A stretch of DNA of 64,000 nt from Asaia sp003994335 (lineage in GTDB: Bacteria > Pseudomonadota > Alphaproteobacteria > Acetobacterales > Acetobacteraceae): positions 186,001 through 250,000 of the forward strand of contig NZ_JBBCOR010000001.1 of NCBI RefSeq assembly GCF_037151175.1. The letters run 5' to 3'. The notes under the pieces were generated by a model. The model was not told where the DNA came from. It saw only the letters and a list, made by a program, of their open reading frames with translations, and searched no databases. Made by a program: the position numbers and the translations under genes. This document shows, piece after piece, positions 61,945 through 64,000 of the stretch. Every line of letters starts with the position of its first letter. Position 1 is the stretch's first letter.

Positions 61945-63324
61945 ATGGCCTCCGCAGCCGAGCAGCTTGCCGCCAATCTCAATCTGAGTTCATTCGCCAA
62001 GGCGACGGAACTCAAAAAGCGTATCTGGTTCACGCTGGGCGCGCTCATCATCTATCGCCTGGGTACCTATATTCCGGTCCCTGGGGTCGATGCGACCGTG
62101 ATGGGTCAGCTCCTGAATCAGAATCAGGGCGGCATCATCGGCATGTTTGACATGTTCACCGGTGGTGCGCTCGGGCGTATGACCGTGTTCGCCCTGAACA
62201 TCATGCCCTATATCAGCGCCTCGATCATCGTGCAGTTGCTTTCCACGGCGCTGCCCTCGCTCGAGACCCTGAAGAAGGAAGGCGAGCAGGGGCGCAAGAA
62301 GCTCAACGCCTATACGCGCTATCTGACCGTGCTTATCGCCTTGTTCCAGGCCTATGGTATCGCCGTGGGACTTGAGCACATGACGAGCAAGACCGGAGCG
62401 CTGGCCGTTGTCGCTCCGGGCCCCTTCTTCATCATGTCCTGTGTGGTGACGCTTGTGGGCGGTACCATGTTCCTGATGTGGCTGGGTGAACAGATCACTT
62501 CGCGTGGTGTGGGCAATGGTATCTCGCTCATCATTTTCGCGGGTATTGTGGCCAATCTTCCCCATGCTCTCGCAAGCCTTTTCCAGCTCGGTTATACCGG
62601 TGCGCTCTCGCCGTTCTTCGTGCTGCTCTTTCTTGTTCTCGCGGGTGCGACGATCGCATTCATCGTGTTCATGGAGCAGGCGCAGCGCAGGGTCGTGATC
62701 CAGTATCCCAAGCGTCAGGTCGGCAGCCGTATGTTCGGTGGCGACTCTTCCCATATGCCGCTCAAGGTGAATACGGCAGGCGTGATCCCGCCGATCTTCG
62801 CCTCGTCGGTACTTCTGATCCCCGTCACGGTTGCGGGCTTCATGAACGGCAAGGGGATGCCGGGCTGGCTCAGCACGCTCGGGCAGGAACTGGGGCAGGG
62901 ACAGCCACTCTATATGCTGTTCTACGCGGCGATGATTCTCTTCTTCTCGTATTTTTACGCCGCGGTGACGTTTAACCCGGAGGAGACGGCTGAGAATCTG
63001 CGCAAGCAGGGAGGGTTCGTGCCCGGTATCCGCCCCGGATCCAACACCGCGCGCTATTTTGACCGCATCCTTTCGCGCCTAACGACGATCGGCGCTCTCT
63101 ATCTTGTGGCTGTGTGTCTGCTTCCGCAGATCCTTATCAGCCGTTACAACGTGCCCTTCTATTTCGGTGGGACGAGCCTGATCATCATCGTTTCCGTGAC
63201 GATCGATACCATGACGCAGGTCCAGTCTCATCTGGTCGCCCATCGTTATCAGGGTCTGATTCGCAAGCAGCGCGGTCGCAATGCGGGCAAATCTGACCTG
63301 GGCAGAGGAGTGCGCCGCAGATGA
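61945..63324 (+). CDS. secY: Preprotein translocase subunit SecY
   Basis: The 459-residue channel of the Sec translocon with ten predicted membrane helices. KRIWFTLGALIIYRLGTYIPVPGVD is the conserved start and the plug region GMFDMFTGGALGRMTVFALNIMPYISASIIVQLL is intact; GVGNGISLIIFAGI and GTSLIIIVSVTIDTMTQVQSHL are further signatures. AAAGGA precedes the ATG. A strong terminator-like hairpin lies just upstream, so secY may be set below the ribosomal genes. Overlaps adk by 4 bp. Confidence 0.98.
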   Translation: MASAAEQLAANLNLSSFAKATELKKRIWFTLGALIIYRLGTYIPVPGVDATVMGQLLNQNQGGIIGMFDMFTGGALGRMTVFALNIMPYISASIIVQLLSTALPSLETLKKEGEQGRKKLNAYTRYLTVLIALFQAYGIAVGLEHMTSKTGALAVVAPGPFFIMSCVVTLVGGTMFLMWLGEQITSRGVGNGISLIIFAGIVANLPHALASLFQLGYTGALSPFFVLLFLVLAGATIAFIVFMEQAQRRVVIQYPKRQVGSRMFGGDSSHMPLKVNTAGVIPPIFASSVLLIPVTVAGFMNGKGMPGWLSTLGQELGQGQPLYMLFYAAMILFFSYFYAAVTFNPEETAENLRKQGGFVPGIRPGSNTARYFDRILSRLTTIGALYLVAVCLLPQILISRYNVPFYFGGTSLIIIVSVTIDTMTQVQSHLVAHRYQGLIRKQRGRNAGKSDLGRGVRRR

Positions 63325-63908
63325 ACATCATCCTTCTTGGCCCGCCGGGTGCGGGCAAGGGGACACAAGCCCAGCGTCTCGAGCAGGGCTATGGTCTCAA
63401 GCAAATATCGACCGGCGACATGCTGCGCGCCGAGATGGCGGCGGGTACGCCGCTCGGCCTCAACGTGAAGTCCATCGTCGAGTCCGGCTCATTCGTGCCG
63501 GATCCGGTGATGATCGATCTGATCAAGAGCAGGACCCTGCAATCCGATTGCGCCCACGGGTTCATCCTCGATGGCTTCCCGCGTACGGAGAGCCAGGCTG
63601 AGGCTCTTGACGCCATGCTGGCGGGACGGGCGATGAAGATCGACGCGGTCCTGCTGCTTGAGGTCGATGCCGAGCAGATCGTGTCCCGTCTCGCACAACG
63701 TCGTGCTCCTGATGGGACACGACGAGCCGATGACGAGCCAGATACCGTCAGGCACCGCATTCAGGTTTACCGCGATCAAACGGCCCCCATCCTTCCTTAT
63801 TACGAGAATGCGGGGCGGTTGATTCGTATAGATGGAATGCAGAGCATGGACGCCGTTCATGGGGCGATCGTCGCAGCGCTCAAGCTGGATGCTCCGGCAT
63901 CAGCGTGA
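63321..63908 (+). CDS. adk: Adenylate kinase, short-lid type
   Basis: The 195-residue kinase interconverts ATP+AMP and two ADP. P-loop GPPGAGKGTQA (about 7-17), AMP-binding STGDMLRAEM and DGFPRTESQA. The lid is short (RLAQRRAPDGTRRADDEPDTV) without the zinc-binding cysteines or long insertion of Escherichia coli Adk, as in other alphaproteobacteria. Coupled to secY by a 4-bp overlap. Confidence 0.97.
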   Translation: MNIILLGPPGAGKGTQAQRLEQGYGLKQISTGDMLRAEMAAGTPLGLNVKSIVESGSFVPDPVMIDLIKSRTLQSDCAHGFILDGFPRTESQAEALDAMLAGRAMKIDAVLLLEVDAEQIVSRLAQRRAPDGTRRADDEPDTVRHRIQVYRDQTAPILPYYENAGRLIRIDGMQSMDAVHGAIVAALKLDAPASA

Positions 63909-63935
63909 TCATCACGTAAAAGTGAACGGTTTTAT

Positions 63936-63963
63936 TTGACTCAAGGGGGGTGCTCGATATATT
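63936..63963 (+). promoter_or_regulatory. Promoter of the next ribosomal operon
   Basis: TTGACT (63936-63941)-16-TATATT (63958-63963), 28 bp after adk. Both hexamers are near-consensus. By gene order the next gene outside the window should be rpsM (S13), so this would drive the rpsM-rpsK-rpoA-rplQ group; that gene is not in view. Confidence 0.6.
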
Positions 63964-64000
63964 GCGCGCCCTCGACACAGGTGCTGACAGACGCGGTGAT

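Overview
This is a chromosomal window from an alphaproteobacterium, most likely an acetic acid bacterium (Acetobacteraceae). That placement is inference. It rests on the G+C-rich codon use, the DUF3576-leuS-lptE-holA neighbourhood, the alphaproteobacterial type of RpoB, RpoC and S12, a GST-fold gene of FzlA type, and a tRNA-Arg(CCU) gene split by a group I intron of the kind known from Agrobacterium. No insertion sequence, prophage, integrase or CRISPR array is visible.

Layout. 0.3-3.9 kb: an L-asparagine-type APC permease and a convergent DAACS dicarboxylate/glutamate transporter, with a hairpin-rich gap between them, then a small membrane protein. 3.9-4.3 kb: tRNA-Arg(CCU) on the minus strand, interrupted in the anticodon loop by a 245-nt group I intron, with its own promoter. 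4.6-6.7 kb: a SARP/BTAD-type regulator. 6.8-11.7 kb: a housekeeping run of DUF3576 lipoprotein, leuS, lptE and holA. 11.8-15.6 kb: a four-gene Dpp/Opp-type ABC importer that lacks a substrate-binding protein. 15.9-18.4 kb: two glycosyltransferase-type genes. 18.6-22.3 kb: a TonB-dependent receptor divergent from a Tat-exported Yellow/MRJP-like beta-propeller protein. 23.1-26.2 kb: the division genes minC-minD-minE-yidB on the minus strand, divergent from a GST-fold protein resembling the FtsZ-binding FzlA. 26.2-29.9 kb: a YhiN-type flavoprotein, a DJ-1/PfpI protein, a small Cys-rich lipoprotein and RmuC. 30.0-38.4 kb: an OmpR-type two-component system followed by a complete RND efflux operon (pump, adaptor, NodT-type outer-membrane factor).

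38.5-64 kb is one uninterrupted macromolecular-synthesis block: rplK-rplA-rplJ-rplL-rpoB-rpoC, rpsL-rpsG-tuf, the S10 operon (rpsJ to rpsQ), the spc operon (rplN to secY) and adk. The window ends in a probable promoter for the next ribosomal operon. Two departures from the classical order stand out: secE-nusG are not upstream of rplK (the efflux operon is there instead), and fusA is absent between rpsG and tuf.

The most interesting non-coding content is the intron-containing tRNA and a set of strong hairpins and promoters inside the ribosomal block: rplK leader, rplJ leader, rplL-rpoB, rpoC-rpsL, tuf-rpsJ, rplE-rpsN and rplO-secY. These suggest that the superoperon is divided into separately tuned units. 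I found no obviously unprecedented multi-gene system; the candidates worth follow-up are listed as findings.
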